A DNA stretch of 64,000 nucleotides from Burkholderia sp. Bp8992 (GTDB lineage: Bacteria; Pseudomonadota; Gammaproteobacteria; Burkholderiales; Burkholderiaceae), in assembly GCF_003853705.1 (NCBI RefSeq), contig NZ_QTQI01000018.1, forward strand, positions 62,001 to 126,000, given 5' to 3'. Of the stretch, positions 48,728-57,998 are shown in pieces. A model generated the notes under the pieces. That model did no database searches and had not been told where the DNA came from. It saw only the letters and a program-made list of their open reading frames with translations. The translations under genes and the position numbers were made by a program. The number at the start of each line of letters is the position of its first letter. Within the stretch, counting starts at the first letter, position 1.

Positions 48728-49888
48728 ATGACCGATTCCACTTCCGCTGCTGCTTCCGCTTCCGCCGAATCCACCCGGCCCGATGTCCATGCGTATGTCG
48801 CGAACCGCATCGGCTTTCTCGAACTGAACCGTCCGAAGGCGCTGAATGCGCTGTCGGTCGGCATGATCCGGCTGATGCAGCAGGCGCTCGACGCGTGGCG
48901 TGACGATCCCGAGGTCGTCGCCGTCGTCGTGCACAGCCCGCACCCGCGTGCGTTCTGCGCGGGTGGCGACGTGCGTTTCTTCCACGACGCGTGGCAGCGC
49001 GGCGACCGCGATGCGGTCGACACGTTCTTCATCGAGGAATACACGCTGAATCATGCGATCTTCACTTATCCGAAGCCGTACATCGCGCTGATGCACGGCG
49101 TCGTGATGGGCGGCGGCATGGGCATTTCGCAGGCGGCGCGGCATACGGGCGGCCTGCGCGTCGTGACCGACTCGACGAAGATGGCGATGCCCGAAACGCG
49201 CATCGGCCTGTTTCCGGACGTCGGGATGAGCTGGTTTCTCGCGCGCACGCCCGGCGCGATCGGCCGCTATCTCGCCGTGACCGGTGCGCCGCTCGGCGCG
49301 GCCGATGCGCTGTATGCGCAGCTCGCCGACGTTTATCTGCCCGATGCCGCGCTGCCGGCACTGCTCGATACGCTGCGCAGCGCGCCGATCGAAAGCGGCG
49401 CGCAGGCGGTCGCGTGCGTTGCCGATGCGGCGGCCGCGCACAAGGTCGTGCCGACGCCCGACACGTCGACGCTGGCCGATGCGCGCGCCGGTATCGACCG
49501 GCATTTCGCGCAGCCGGACATCAGCGCGATCCTCGCGTCGCTCGACGCCGAGCAGGATTGCGCGGCCGTCGACGGATGGGTCGAAAAGGCGACTCATGCG
49601 ATGCGCGAGCAGCTGTCCCCGCTGTCGATGGCCGTGTCGCTCGAAGTCGTCGAACGTGCGCATGGCGCGACAATGGCCGATTGTCTGCGACGCGATCTCG
49701 ATCTCACGCGCTCGACGTTCGCGCGCGGCGACGTGATCGAAGGCGTGCGCGCGTTGATCGTCGACAAGGATCACCAGCCGGACTGGCGCTTCAAGTCGGC
49801 CGCCGATGTCGGTCGCGCCGATGTGCTCGCGATGTTCGACAGCCCGTGGACGCCCGACGCGCATCCGCTGCGGAATCTGAAGGACTGA
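48728..49888 (+). CDS. Enoyl-CoA hydratase/isomerase family, 3-hydroxyisobutyryl-CoA hydrolase-like
   Basis: A crotonase-fold enzyme of 386 residues from ATG 48728 (389 from ATG 48719; neither has a strong ribosome site). Motifs are LNRPKALNALSVGMIRLM, HPRAFCAGGDVRFF (oxyanion hole), ALMHGVVMGGGMGISQAARH and MPETRIGLFPDVGMSWFLAR with the glutamate of the hydrolase subgroup. It would act in valine breakdown, releasing 3-hydroxyisobutyrate. The C-terminal 120 residues are longer than in simple hydratases and fit the hydrolase group. Confidence 0.87.
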   Translation: MTDSTSAAASASAESTRPDVHAYVANRIGFLELNRPKALNALSVGMIRLMQQALDAWRDDPEVVAVVVHSPHPRAFCAGGDVRFFHDAWQRGDRDAVDTFFIEEYTLNHAIFTYPKPYIALMHGVVMGGGMGISQAARHTGGLRVVTDSTKMAMPETRIGLFPDVGMSWFLARTPGAIGRYLAVTGAPLGAADALYAQLADVYLPDAALPALLDTLRSAPIESGAQAVACVADAAAAHKVVPTPDTSTLADARAGIDRHFAQPDISAILASLDAEQDCAAVDGWVEKATHAMREQLSPLSMAVSLEVVERAHGATMADCLRRDLDLTRSTFARGDVIEGVRALIVDKDHQPDWRFKSAADVGRADVLAMFDSPWTPDAHPLRNLKD

Positions 49889-49924
49889 CGTCGCGCGGGC
49901 CGGTAGGCACGCGAGACGGAAGCG

Positions 49925-49958
49925 AAAAGGCCGCCTGCATTTGCAGGCGGCCTTTTTT
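49925..49958. terminator. Terminator after the hydrolase gene
   Basis: AAAAGGCCGCCTGCA / TGCAGGCGGCCTTTT stem with a TT loop and T-run; usable from either side. Confidence 0.92.
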
Positions 49959-50010
49959 GCGGATGTCGACCGGTCGGCGGGCGAAGGGCGCCGCGCCCCG
50001 GGGGCGAGCG

Positions 50011-50439
50011 TCAATCGTCGCCCGCGTCGTCCGACATGAATGCGCGCATGAACACGAGCGCGCCGAAGCCCCAGACCGCGTTCGCCGCGAAGCCGGCCGC
50101 GAGCACGGGCATCATGTTGCCCGACGGCCAGATACCGCGCAGCGGATCGATCGCGAACACGCGGGCGGCCGTCAGCACGATGCCGCCGAATACGAGCGCG
50201 CCGATCCACGATGCCTCGCGTTCCGGCGATACGCGCAGCAGCCACGCCATCGGAACCGCACAGCATGCGCTGATCAGCGCATTCGCGACAAATTCAGGAA
50301 TGCCGAGCGGCGCGAACGGCTGTGTCGAGAAGCCGGTTGCGGCGATCAGGTCGGCCGTGTGGAGAAGAGCGAGCGTGGCCTCGCGGAAGAACAGGGCGGC
50401 AAGGAAGCCGGACAGGAACGGCAGGATGACTTTCTGCAT
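50011..50439 (-). CDS. Small integral membrane protein of unknown function
   Basis: A 142-residue protein from ATG 50439; an in-frame GTG at 50451 is possible. Four hydrophobic helices are apparent: LPFLSGFLAALFFREATLAL, VANALISACCAVPMAWLL, WIGALVFGGIVLTAARVF and MPVLAAGFAANAVWGFGALVFM. The C-terminus is acidic. No family recognised. It converges on the hydrolase gene and is divergent from ssuD. Confidence 0.75.
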   Translation of the reverse strand: MQKVILPFLSGFLAALFFREATLALLHTADLIAATGFSTQPFAPLGIPEFVANALISACCAVPMAWLLRVSPEREASWIGALVFGGIVLTAARVFAIDPLRGIWPSGNMMPVLAAGFAANAVWGFGALVFMRAFMSDDAGDD

Positions 50440-50451
50440 CGATGAGTGCAC

Positions 50452-50780
50452 CGCAGGCGCGCACGGCCGGGGCTGTACGCGCGGAGTTATTCGGATAGGT
50501 GCGTCATTATAGGGCCCGCATGCGGCGATATTCGCTCCAGCGTCGTGCTAATCACGAAAGCGGAAAACCTAAGCTCAAAAAAATCGTTCCAAAGCCCCGC
50601 ACCGATCCCTAGACTGATTTCCCAGAAACAGCCGTGCAATCGCGTCCTCGTCCGCTGCACGGCCTGACCGGCGAGCCATCCCGAATCGAACGCACACCAT
50701 GCATGCGTCGCGCATCCGCGACGCGAGCAGGGCGAAGTCTTTTCCAAATTTCGGCAGTGACAGTCAAGCAGGAGCAGCAG
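50452..50780. promoter_or_regulatory. Intergenic region upstream of ssuD
   Basis: A 329-bp stretch with no gene I can support. It is AT-richer around 50560-50600 (CTCAAAAAAATCG) and carries the ssuD ribosome site AGGAGCAGCAG directly before 50781. It should hold the ssu promoter and, by analogy with other proteobacteria, sites for a sulfur-limitation LysR regulator (CysB/SsuR type); I could not pick them out. Confidence 0.4.
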
Positions 50781-51938
50781 ATGAATGTGTTCTGGTTTAT
50801 CCCCACGCATGGCGACAGCCGCTATCTCGGCACGGCCGAAGGTGCGCGCGCCGCGGATTACGATTACTTCAAGCAGGTCGCCGTGGCGGCCGACACGCTC
50901 GGCTACGAAGGCGTGCTGCTGCCGACCGGCCGCTCCTGCGAGGATGCGTGGGTCGTCGCGTCGAGCCTCATCCCGGCGACGCAGCGCCTGAAATTCCTGG
51001 TCGCCGTGCGTCCCGGCATCGCGTCGCCGGGCCTGGCGGCACGGATGGCCGCGACGTTCGACCGCCTGTCGGGCGGCCGCCTGCTGATCAACGTCGTCAC
51101 GGGCGGCGATGCGGCCGAGCTCGAAGGCGATGGCCTCTTTGCCGATCACGATACGCGCTACGAGATCACCGACGAATTCCTGAACATCTGGCGCGGGCTG
51201 CTGACCGCGTCGCACGACAACGGCGGCTTCGACTACGTCGGCAAGCACCTGCAGTCGAAAGGCGGCAAGGCGCTTTATCCGCCCGTGCAGCGCCCGCATC
51301 CGCCGCTGTGGTTCGGCGGTTCGTCGCCGGCTGCTCACGCGATTGCCGCCGATCACATCGATACCTACCTGACCTGGGGCGAGCCGCCCGAGGCCGTCGC
51401 GAAGAAGATCGCCGACATCCGGGCCCGTGCCGAAGCACGCGGCCGCAAGATCAAGTTCGGCATCCGCCTGCACGTGATCGTGCGCGAGACCGAGGATGAA
51501 GCATGGCGTGACGCCGAGCGCCTGATCAGCCGTCTCGACGACGACACGATCGCGCGCGCGCAACAGGCGTTCGCGAACATGGATTCGGAAGGCCAGCGCC
51601 GGATGGCCGCGCTGCATGGCGGCAAGCGCGGCGGCCGCGACGCGCTCGAGGTGTATCCGAACCTGTGGGCCGGCGTCGGCCTCGTGCGCGGCGGCGCGGG
51701 CACGGCGCTCGTCGGCAATCCCGAGCAGGTCGCGGAACGCATGCGCGAATACGCGGATCTCGGTATCGAGACGTTCATCCTGTCCGGCTATCCGCACCTC
51801 GAGGAGTCGTATCGCTTCGCCGAGCTCGTGTTCCCGCTGATCAAGGGCAAGGGCGCAGAGAAGGCGACCGGCCCGCTGTCGGGGCCGTTCGGCGAGATCG
51901 TCGGCAACAACTATCTGCCGAAGGCGAGCCAGAGCTGA
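50781..51938 (+). CDS. ssuD: FMNH2-dependent alkanesulfonate monooxygenase
   Basis: A 385-residue luciferase-like flavoenzyme that desulfonates alkanesulfonates to aldehydes and sulfite during sulfate starvation. Signatures: [36 protein letters not shown] (with the active-site Cys region), [33 protein letters not shown] and [17 protein letters not shown]. The ATG with AGGAG upstream gives the family's normal length. First gene of ssuDCB; ssuA and ssuE are not adjacent. Confidence 0.95.
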   Translation: MNVFWFIPTHGDSRYLGTAEGARAADYDYFKQVAVAADTLGYEGVLLPTGRSCEDAWVVASSLIPATQRLKFLVAVRPGIASPGLAARMAATFDRLSGGRLLINVVTGGDAAELEGDGLFADHDTRYEITDEFLNIWRGLLTASHDNGGFDYVGKHLQSKGGKALYPPVQRPHPPLWFGGSSPAAHAIAADHIDTYLTWGEPPEAVAKKIADIRARAEARGRKIKFGIRLHVIVRETEDEAWRDAERLISRLDDDTIARAQQAFANMDSEGQRRMAALHGGKRGGRDALEVYPNLWAGVGLVRGGAGTALVGNPEQVAERMREYADLGIETFILSGYPHLEESYRFAELVFPLIKGKGAEKATGPLSGPFGEIVGNNYLPKASQS

Positions 51939-51955
51939 GCGAGAGGAGGCCTGCG

Positions 51956-52768
51956 ATGACAACGAAAACGTCGACGACGGGCGCCGTCGTGGCCGCCCGC
52001 GCGTGGCGCAGCGTCGCGCCGTGGCTCGTGCCGCTCGCGCTGCTGGTGGCGTGGGAGGTCGGTGCGCGCACCGGCTGGCTGTCGACCCGCGTGCTGCCCG
52101 AGCCAGTGGCGGTCGTCCGCGCGGCCTGGTCGCTCGTGACGTCGGGTGAAATGTGGGCGAACGTGAAGGTCAGCACGTGGCGTGCGCTGTTCGGCTTCGC
52201 GATCGGCGGTGGCGTCGGCCTCGCGCTGGGGCTCGCGACCGGTCTGTCGAAGGCCGCCGAAGTGGCGCTCGATTCGACGATCCAGATGATCCGCAACATC
52301 CCGGCACTCGCGATGATTCCGCTCGTGATCCTGTGGTTCGGCATCGACGAGAAGGCGAAGCTGTTCCTCGTCGCGCTCGGTGTGTTCTTCCCGGTCTACA
52401 TCAACACGTATCACGGGATCCGTTCGGTCGACGCGAACCTGATCGAGATGGCGAAGAGCTATGGCGTGCGCGGTTTCGCGCTGTACCGCGACGTGATCCT
52501 GCCCGGTGCGCTGCCGTCGATCCTCGTCGGCGTGCGTTTCGCGCTGGGGCTGATGTGGGTGATGCTGATCGTCGCGGAAACGATTTCCGCGCAGTCGGGC
52601 ATCGGCTACATGACGATGAACGCACGAGAATTCCTGCAAACCGACGTGGTGGTGGTCGGCATCCTGCTGTACGCGGTGCTCGGCAAGCTGGCCGATGTGC
52701 TGGCGAAATGGCTCGAGCGCGTGACGCTGCGCTGGCACCCCGCTTATCAATCAGGAGCAAAGGCATGA
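51956..52768 (+). CDS. ssuC: Aliphatic sulfonate ABC transporter permease
   Basis: A 270-residue inner-membrane permease starting at ATG 51956 with GAGAGGAGG upstream. Six hydrophobic helices are visible, with the EAA loop [36 protein letters not shown] typical of SsuC/TauC. The stop codon overlaps the ssuB start (ATGA). Substrate delivery needs an SsuA, absent here. Confidence 0.94.
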   Translation: MTTKTSTTGAVVAARAWRSVAPWLVPLALLVAWEVGARTGWLSTRVLPEPVAVVRAAWSLVTSGEMWANVKVSTWRALFGFAIGGGVGLALGLATGLSKAAEVALDSTIQMIRNIPALAMIPLVILWFGIDEKAKLFLVALGVFFPVYINTYHGIRSVDANLIEMAKSYGVRGFALYRDVILPGALPSILVGVRFALGLMWVMLIVAETISAQSGIGYMTMNAREFLQTDVVVVGILLYAVLGKLADVLAKWLERVTLRWHPAYQSGAKA

Positions 52769-53724
52769 ATGCGACGACTTCGGCGGCCGCCTACGGCCCG
52801 CTCGCCGGCGCAGACCTCGAGGTCGAACTGGCGCAGGCACGTGTCGCGGACGACGACGCGCGCAACGCGGCGATTCTCGATCGTGACGGCGGCGCATCGG
52901 TCGTGCCGCTCGCGCGGCGGCGCGCGGGCAGCCCGGCACCCGACGACGCGGTGACGCTGTCCGGCGTCAGCAAGCGTTTCGGCGCACGCACGGTGCTCGA
53001 CGACGTCGAGCTCGGCATCGCACGCGGCAGCTTCGTCGCGATCGTCGGCCGCAGCGGCTGCGGGAAATCGACGCTGTTGCGCCTCGTCGCGGGACTCGAG
53101 CAGCCCAGCAGCGGCGCGCTCGTGACGCGCGGCGAGGGCGGCGGCGTGCTCGATACGCGGATCATGTACCAGGATGCGCGCCTGTTGCCGTGGAAGACCG
53201 TGCTGCAGAACGTGATGCTGGGGCTCGGGCGCGGTGCGCGCGACCGGGCGCGCGCGGTGCTCGATGAAGTCGGCCTGCTGGAACGGGCCGACGACTGGCC
53301 CGCGCAACTGTCGGGCGGTCAGCGGCAGCGCGTTGCGCTGGCCCGTGCGCTCGTGCACCGGCCGCAGCTGCTGTTGCTCGACGAACCGCTCGGCGCGCTC
53401 GACGCGCTGACCCGCATCGAGATGCATGCGCTGATCGAGCGGTTGTGGCGCGAGCATCGGTTTACCGCGTTGCTCGTCACGCACGATGTGCAGGAGGCCG
53501 TCGCGCTCGGCGACCGCATCCTGCTGATCGAGCAGGGGCGCGTGGCGCTCGACCAGCCCGTGCCGCTCGACCGGCCGCGTGCCCGTGCGTCGGCCGCGTT
53601 TGCGGCGCTGGAAGATCGCGTGCTGAAACGCGTGCTCGCCGGTGGGCCCGGCGCGGCCGATCAGCACGCGGAACATGAGGCAGAAAACGTTCGACCGGTC
53701 GGGCAGATCCGCTGGGCCGTTTAA
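52765..53724 (+). CDS. ssuB: Aliphatic sulfonate ABC transporter ATP-binding protein
   Basis: A 319-residue ATPase. An unusual N-terminal extension of about 65 residues (acidic/alanine-rich) precedes the ABC domain with Walker A GRSGCGKS near residue 93, [11 protein letters not shown]-loop, signature LSGGQRQR, Walker [13 protein letters not shown] and H-loop VTHD. The C-terminus extends past [15 protein letters not shown] with a variable tail. It energises SsuC. Confidence 0.94.
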   Translation: MNATTSAAAYGPLAGADLEVELAQARVADDDARNAAILDRDGGASVVPLARRRAGSPAPDDAVTLSGVSKRFGARTVLDDVELGIARGSFVAIVGRSGCGKSTLLRLVAGLEQPSSGALVTRGEGGGVLDTRIMYQDARLLPWKTVLQNVMLGLGRGARDRARAVLDEVGLLERADDWPAQLSGGQRQRVALARALVHRPQLLLLDEPLGALDALTRIEMHALIERLWREHRFTALLVTHDVQEAVALGDRILLIEQGRVALDQPVPLDRPRARASAAFAALEDRVLKRVLAGGPGAADQHAEHEAENVRPVGQIRWAV

Positions 53725-53781
53725 TTCCGGGCGGCTCCGGCCGCCCGTTCTGAGACTTTTTTCTTCGGAGCGATCATCCCG

Positions 53782-53997
53782 ATGAGCATCACTGCAATCA
53801 ACGTACGTAATCAGTTCAAGGGCAAGGTGAAGGAGATCATTCGCGGCTCCGTGGTCTCCGAAGTCGACGTCGAGACGCCGTTCGGCATCGTCACGTCGGT
53901 GATCACGACCCGTTCGGTCGACGAACTCGAACTGAAGGTCGGCGCGGAAGTCGTCGCGCTCGTGAAGTCCACTGAAGTATCGATCGCGCGTCTCTGA
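53782..53997 (+). CDS. Mop/TOBE domain molybdate-binding protein
   Basis: A 71-residue single-domain protein (ISAINVRNQFKGKVKEIIRG-like start, EVVALVKSTEVSIARL end) matching the Mop/TOBE fold that binds molybdate or related oxyanions in oligomers. It lies 57 bp after ssuB and may be co-transcribed with the sulfonate genes. Molybdopterin-binding names are used for such proteins in databases; direct binding of pterin is not implied. Confidence 0.88.
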   Translation: MSITAINVRNQFKGKVKEIIRGSVVSEVDVETPFGIVTSVITTRSVDELELKVGAEVVALVKSTEVSIARL

Positions 53998-54141
53998 ACG
54001 CGCGTGTGTCCTGCGCCGGCGGTGCCGGCGGGCAACGTGCCCGTCGGCGCCGCGTCGGCATTTCCGCAGCGCGTTTGCCTCGGTATTCGACGTCCGGATG
54101 AAGTGCTAGGATGGAAAGAAACCGATGCCGGAGGCCAACGC

Positions 54142-54339
54142 ATGACCCCCATCCTTTCCCCTGAAGCCATCGAGGCGCTGAAATGGATCGACCAGTTTGG
54201 CGAAAGCCGGCCGGTTCCCGCCGCGTTCGACGACGTCGTCTATGCGTTGCTGAACGAGGGGCTGATCTATCAGGCAACGGCTGACCGGGTCGACCTGACG
54301 GCCGACGGCAAATCCTTTTTGTCCAACGAATACGATTGA
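54142..54339 (+). CDS. Small conserved-looking hypothetical protein
   Basis: 65 residues with GGAGG seven bases before the ATG, which favours a real gene. The sequence (ALKWIDQFGESRPVPAAF, DDVVYALLNEGLIYQ, ADRVDLTADGKSFL) resembles a short winged-helix-like fold, ending with an acidic tail. No family recognised. It lies between the mop-like gene and another small gene. Confidence 0.65.
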   Translation: MTPILSPEAIEALKWIDQFGESRPVPAAFDDVVYALLNEGLIYQATADRVDLTADGKSFLSNEYD

Positions 54340-54394
54340 GCGCCCGGCGCTGGCCGCGGGAGCGGCCTGGCGCCGCGTCGCCACGGAGCGTGCG

Positions 54395-54643
54395 ATGGAA
54401 CCGAGAGGCAGCGACCTCGGCGATTTCAGCGAGCCGTACCGCGGCTTCGAGATCGAGGTGAAGACCGAGCAGGTATGGGACGGCGAGCACGCGCACTACC
54501 GCGTGCTGCAAGGCGATGCCGTGCGGATCGACTGGCGGCTCGTCAAGGTCGACGGGGTGCTGCTGACCGAGCGACGCGTGATCGAGCGCGTGTTCGACGA
54601 GGCGCGCCGGGCCGTCGATGCGGAGCTGGGCGAGGGCGGCTAG
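54395..54643 (+). CDS. Small hypothetical protein
   Basis: 82 residues, mixed alpha/beta in character (GFEIEVKTEQVWDGEHAHYRV, IDWRLVKVDGVLLTERRVIER, FDEARRAVDAELG). No membrane segment or signal. Typical Burkholderia codon use supports a real gene; no strong ribosome site was seen. Possibly co-transcribed with the 65-residue gene. Unknown function. Confidence 0.6.
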   Translation: MEPRGSDLGDFSEPYRGFEIEVKTEQVWDGEHAHYRVLQGDAVRIDWRLVKVDGVLLTERRVIERVFDEARRAVDAELGEGG

Positions 54644-54725
54644 CGCGGGTGCCGGGCAGGTACGGCCCGTGTTGCGGTAAAATGCACGGTTGTTCCCGTG
54701 CCGCCTGGCCTGTTGCCCGAATTCC

Positions 54726-55760
54726 ATGTCCGTTTCGTCCTCGCTTCCTCCCCGCCGCGTTTCCGTCGCGCCTATGCTCGACTGGACCGACCGTCATTGC
54801 CGGTCGTTCCACCGTACGCTGACGCGCAACACGTGGCTGTATACGGAGATGATCACGACGGGCGCGCTGCTGTTCGGCGATGCCCAGCGGCATCTCGCGT
54901 TCACGCCGAGCGAATCGCCGATCGCGCTGCAGCTGGGCGGCAGCGAGCGTGACGACCTCGCGCGCGCCGCGAAGCTCGGCGAGCAGTGGGGCTACGACGA
55001 AATCAACCTGAATTGCGGATGTCCGTCCGAGCGCGTGCAGCGAGGCGCGTTCGGCGCGTGCCTGATGAACGAGCCGCAGCTCGTCGCCGACGGCGTGAAG
55101 GCGATGCGCGATGCGGTGTCGGTGCCGGTCACGGTCAAGCACCGGATCGGTGTCGATGCGGTCGAGGACTACGCGTTCGTGCGCGACTTCGTCGGCACGG
55201 TGGCCGAGGCTGGTTGCGAAACGTTCGTCGTGCATGCACGCAACGCGATCCTGAAGGGGTTGTCGCCGAAGGAGAATCGCGAGATCCCGCCGCTCAAGTA
55301 CGACTATGCGTATCAGCTGAAGCGCGATTTCCCGTCGCTGGAGATCGTCATCAACGGCGGCATCACGACGCTCGATGAAGTTGCGCAGCATCTGGAGCAT
55401 GTCGACGGCGTGATGCTGGGCCGCGAGGCGTATCACAACCCGTTTGTGCTGGCCGAAGTCGATGCGCGCTTCTACGGGGCGACCGCAGCGGTACCGACGC
55501 GCGAAGAAGCCGAAGCGCAGTTGATCGAATATTGCGCGGCCGAACTGAAGCGCGGCACCTATCTCGGTGCGATCGTGCGGCACGCGCTTGGGTTGTACCG
55601 CGGCATGCCGGGCGCGCGTGGCTGGCGTCGTGTGCTGTCCGACAACAAGAAGCTCGCACGCGGCGATCTGGCCGTGTTCGACGAGGCGCGCGCGCATCTG
55701 AACGAAGCCGAAGAAATTTTTGAAAAAAAGGCTTTGCAAGATTCAAAAGTCTTCGTATAA
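54726..55760 (+). CDS. dusA: tRNA-dihydrouridine(20/20a) synthase DusA
   Basis: A 344-residue FMN-dependent enzyme reducing uridine 20/20a in the D-loop of tRNA. The start at 54726 gives MSVSSSLPPRRVSVAPMLDW, with the N-terminal FMN motif. Further motifs: YDEINLNCGCPSERVQRGAFG with the catalytic Cys, VTVKHRIGVDAVEDY, FVVHARNAILKGLSPKENREIP, and INGGITTLDEVAQHL. The tRNA-His promoter is embedded at its 3' end, and the gene is intact although dusA is a known prophage target. Confidence 0.95.
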   Translation: MSVSSSLPPRRVSVAPMLDWTDRHCRSFHRTLTRNTWLYTEMITTGALLFGDAQRHLAFTPSESPIALQLGGSERDDLARAAKLGEQWGYDEINLNCGCPSERVQRGAFGACLMNEPQLVADGVKAMRDAVSVPVTVKHRIGVDAVEDYAFVRDFVGTVAEAGCETFVVHARNAILKGLSPKENREIPPLKYDYAYQLKRDFPSLEIVINGGITTLDEVAQHLEHVDGVMLGREAYHNPFVLAEVDARFYGATAAVPTREEAEAQLIEYCAAELKRGTYLGAIVRHALGLYRGMPGARGWRRVLSDNKKLARGDLAVFDEARAHLNEAEEIFEKKALQDSKVFV

Positions 55761-55761
55761 T
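55734..55761 (+). promoter_or_regulatory. Promoter of tRNA-His inside the end of dusA
   Basis: TTGCAA (55734-55739), 16-bp spacer, TATAAT (55756-55761), overlapping the last codons of dusA and 52 bp before the tRNA. Confidence 0.8.
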
Positions 55762-55813
55762 CTTGTTCTTCGCTGCTGAAACAAAACGGCGAAACGAAGT
55801 AAGCAGTATCAGT

Positions 55814-55890
55814 GGTGGCTGTAGCTCAGTTGGTAGAGTCCAGGATTGTGATTCCTGTCGTCGTGGGTTCGAGTCCCATCAGCCACCCCA
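55814..55890 (+). tRNA. tRNA-His(GTG)
   Basis: 77 nt including encoded CCA and the extra 5' G(-1) opposite C73 that identifies tRNA-His. Anticodon loop ATTGTGATT gives GTG. T-loop GTTCGAGTC. Confidence 0.96.
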
Positions 55891-55903
55891 ACAAATTCAA
55901 GCA

Positions 55904-55934
55904 AAAAGCCCGGTTCATTGAACCGGGCTTTTTG
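55904..55934 (+). terminator. Terminator after tRNA-His
   Basis: AAAAAGCCCGGTTCA / TGAACCGGGCTTTTT stem, 14 bp after the CCA end. Confidence 0.92.
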
Positions 55935-56659
55935 CTTTCCGGCGTCGGTGTCAGGCAGTGCAGCCTGCAATCGACAACACCTGGATTGCGAACGGTTCGG
56001 GTCTGTAAAGAAGGAGCCGAATCGACCAGGCGATATGATTTCGACATTGCGTGTGACACCTCGGGCGATGCGAAGTGCGCACGCGTCAAGATTGAGCGCG
56101 CACTTCGTGTTCGGCTACTAACCGATAGCACCGTCGCTGTTGAATTTGCGATGTTGCCGGCGCAAATCGCGAATGCCTTGGAAGGCCCGGGTTCGAATCA
56201 CTTCACGTTTCCCGGTCGTTGCGCTGACAACGTCCACACCTGTTCGCCTGCATTGCTTCCTTTCCCGCCTAAGGTTCGCGCGCGCCGTGCCGTTATCTTT
56301 CCTGGACAGCCCTCGTGCCTCGAATGCTGATCCGTTTCCTTGCCTGCTCGCGTTTCGCTCGAGCAGGCTTTTTTCGTTTACGGCGCGCCGTTGCCGGATG
56401 GGTTGGCGGAATGGAACAGTGACTTGGCGTGACCCGACAAAGCGCAACAGTCTTACATTGGTGTAATGTATCGACTTCCTCGTGCGCGCATGCTTTTCAG
56501 GGCCGTTCGATCCCGACGACCCATGAAGGCGCCGGGATTTTTTTGCATGCGCGCTGAGTCTCCGCGACACGCCATCGAGAAATGCATTCTGCAAAGCACG
56601 GTATATTTTGCGACGAGACATACCGATCGAGAGAACACGCTGCAAGGAGCCGCCACCCC
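55935..56659. other. 725-bp gene-poor stretch after tRNA-His
   Basis: No gene with credible codon bias. Base composition is lower in GC than neighbours. It holds a free-standing terminator (56342-56374) that serves no annotated gene, and the ribosome site AAGGAG of the following GNAT gene. A small RNA or remnant of a lost gene ending at that terminator is possible. Confidence 0.5.
56342..56374 (+). terminator. Orphan terminator
   Basis: GCCTGCTCG / CGAGCAGGC stem, 9-nt loop, then TTTTTT. No coding gene lies upstream within 400 bp on this strand. Confidence 0.85.
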
Positions 56660-57175
56660 ATGCCGGACACCCGGACCACGCTGCGCGCCGCGACGGCGCA
56701 CGACGCGCCCCTCATCGCTCGCCTGCATACGCTTAGCCGGCAGACCGCATACAGCCATATCCTTCCGGCCGCCTATCTGTCCGATGAGGCGCCGACGGAG
56801 CACGCGGTTCGGTGGCGCAAGTATCTCGATCGCAACGAAGGCGAGTGGGGCCTGGTGCTGATCGCCGAGTCGGACGGCGAGCCCGTGGGCTTCGTCAGTG
56901 CGGAACGTCCTGCCGATCCGGCACTCGGCGTGTTGCTCGATTGCCTGCATGTCCATCCTTCGCATCACGGCGGCGGGACGGGCAAGCGCATGATCGAAGC
57001 CGTTCGCGCCTGGGCGCGATCGATCGGCGTGTGCAAGGTCCACCTGCAGGTGCTGGACGACAACGTGCGTGCAATCGGCTTCTACGAGCACAACGGCTGG
57101 CAATTGGCCGGTATCGAAACGAGCCGCATCGGCCAGACGGAGGTCACCGATCGGATCTACGTGATACAGGCCTGA
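56660..57175 (+). CDS. GNAT family N-acetyltransferase
   Basis: A 171-residue acetyltransferase from ATG 56660 with AAGGAG ten bases upstream. Start RTTLRAATAHDAPLIARLH, acetyl-CoA motif A LDCLHVHPSHHGGGTGKRMIEAVRAWAR near residues 95-122, motif B VLDDNVRAIGFYEHNGWQ. Resembles PhnO/RimI-like or toxin-modifying enzymes; substrate unknown. Confidence 0.88.
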   Translation: MPDTRTTLRAATAHDAPLIARLHTLSRQTAYSHILPAAYLSDEAPTEHAVRWRKYLDRNEGEWGLVLIAESDGEPVGFVSAERPADPALGVLLDCLHVHPSHHGGGTGKRMIEAVRAWARSIGVCKVHLQVLDDNVRAIGFYEHNGWQLAGIETSRIGQTEVTDRIYVIQA

Positions 57176-57220
57176 AGGCTTGCCGGCATCCGCTGGGCGA
57201 AAGCCGGACGCGCTTCGCCG

Positions 57221-57685
57221 TTACTCGCCGCAATACCGAACGAGCAAATCGGCTTCGGTCTCGTGGATCTCGACGGGCAGCGCCGTTGCGCCTGCATAGG
57301 CAAGATAGCGCGCGCGATGCTGGCCGTTGCGAAACGACGCGACGCCAATTTTCGACAGGCCGGGAATGCCGAGCAGCGTTCGCGTCCTGGTCTCGCGAAA
57401 CGTGATGAACGGCATGTCGGGAATCCTGTGCTGGTCCGGGGCGAGGAATTCGCGAATTCCCGCGGCTTTCCCCGGCGCCCAGTACTGAACTGACGGCAGC
57501 ACATAGTCCGTGGTGTCGCGGTCAGCGCAGGCCAGCAATTTCTTGAGGTCGATCGTCACGACCCGGTGTCGCGAGTCGTCGGACGAGAACACCCGCTTGA
57601 GTTGCGTATAGGCATACGGGGCATGCCCGGGGAGCTGGACAATCCAGACATCTACGCCGCTCTGTTGTGCGTGGGCGAGTGCCAT
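57221..57685 (-). CDS. ParB-like domain protein, plasmid-fertility-inhibition-like
   Basis: A 154-residue protein. The C-terminal half has IGVASFRNGQHRARYLAYAG and ALPVEIHETEADLL, which fit the ParB/Srx pocket pattern G-x-H-R followed by a-G and ipv-e. I recall a fertility-inhibition-factor family (FiwA/Osa relatives) with this motif, but that identification is tentative. Second ParB-like orphan in the window. Start at 57685 not supported by a strong ribosome site. Confidence 0.6.
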   Translation of the reverse strand: MALAHAQQSGVDVWIVQLPGHAPYAYTQLKRVFSSDDSRHRVVTIDLKKLLACADRDTTDYVLPSVQYWAPGKAAGIREFLAPDQHRIPDMPFITFRETRTRTLLGIPGLSKIGVASFRNGQHRARYLAYAGATALPVEIHETEADLLVRYCGE

Positions 57686-57998
57686 TATTTCCTCTTCTGG
57701 CGCAATCGATCTCTTTGGTTTGAGTTTAACAGCGCGATCACGGCCGCGGAGCAGGCCGATGCCCGGAATGGAAAAACGGAGCGACTCGCCGCGCAGCCGG
57801 AAGCGCAGAACAAACAGGTGGCAAATTAGAGGCGGTCATGCGTCGGCGATCGATATCGACAGGTTGCGAGAATATCGTGATACTGCCAGCCGAAACGACA
57901 CGCTGTGCAACAGTCATGCAAGATTCACGCAGCGACACGAAACGCGGCACGAGCGGATCATCACGAGAGCGGAGAGGGTGGAGTGTCGGGAGCGAACC
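57686..57998. promoter_or_regulatory. Divergent intergenic region
   Basis: 313 bp between two divergent small genes. No gene seen. The right end carries the GGGAG ribosome site of the next gene; it must hold both promoters, but no clear -35/-10 pair was found. Confidence 0.4.

Noticed and set aside
54726-55760. Prophage insertion at dusA
   Set aside because: dusA is a known target, but here the gene is complete at both ends and flanked by ordinary genes.
55812-56330. 172-residue ORF starting at tRNA-His
   Set aside because: It begins inside tRNA-His and crosses its terminator; no codon bias afterwards.
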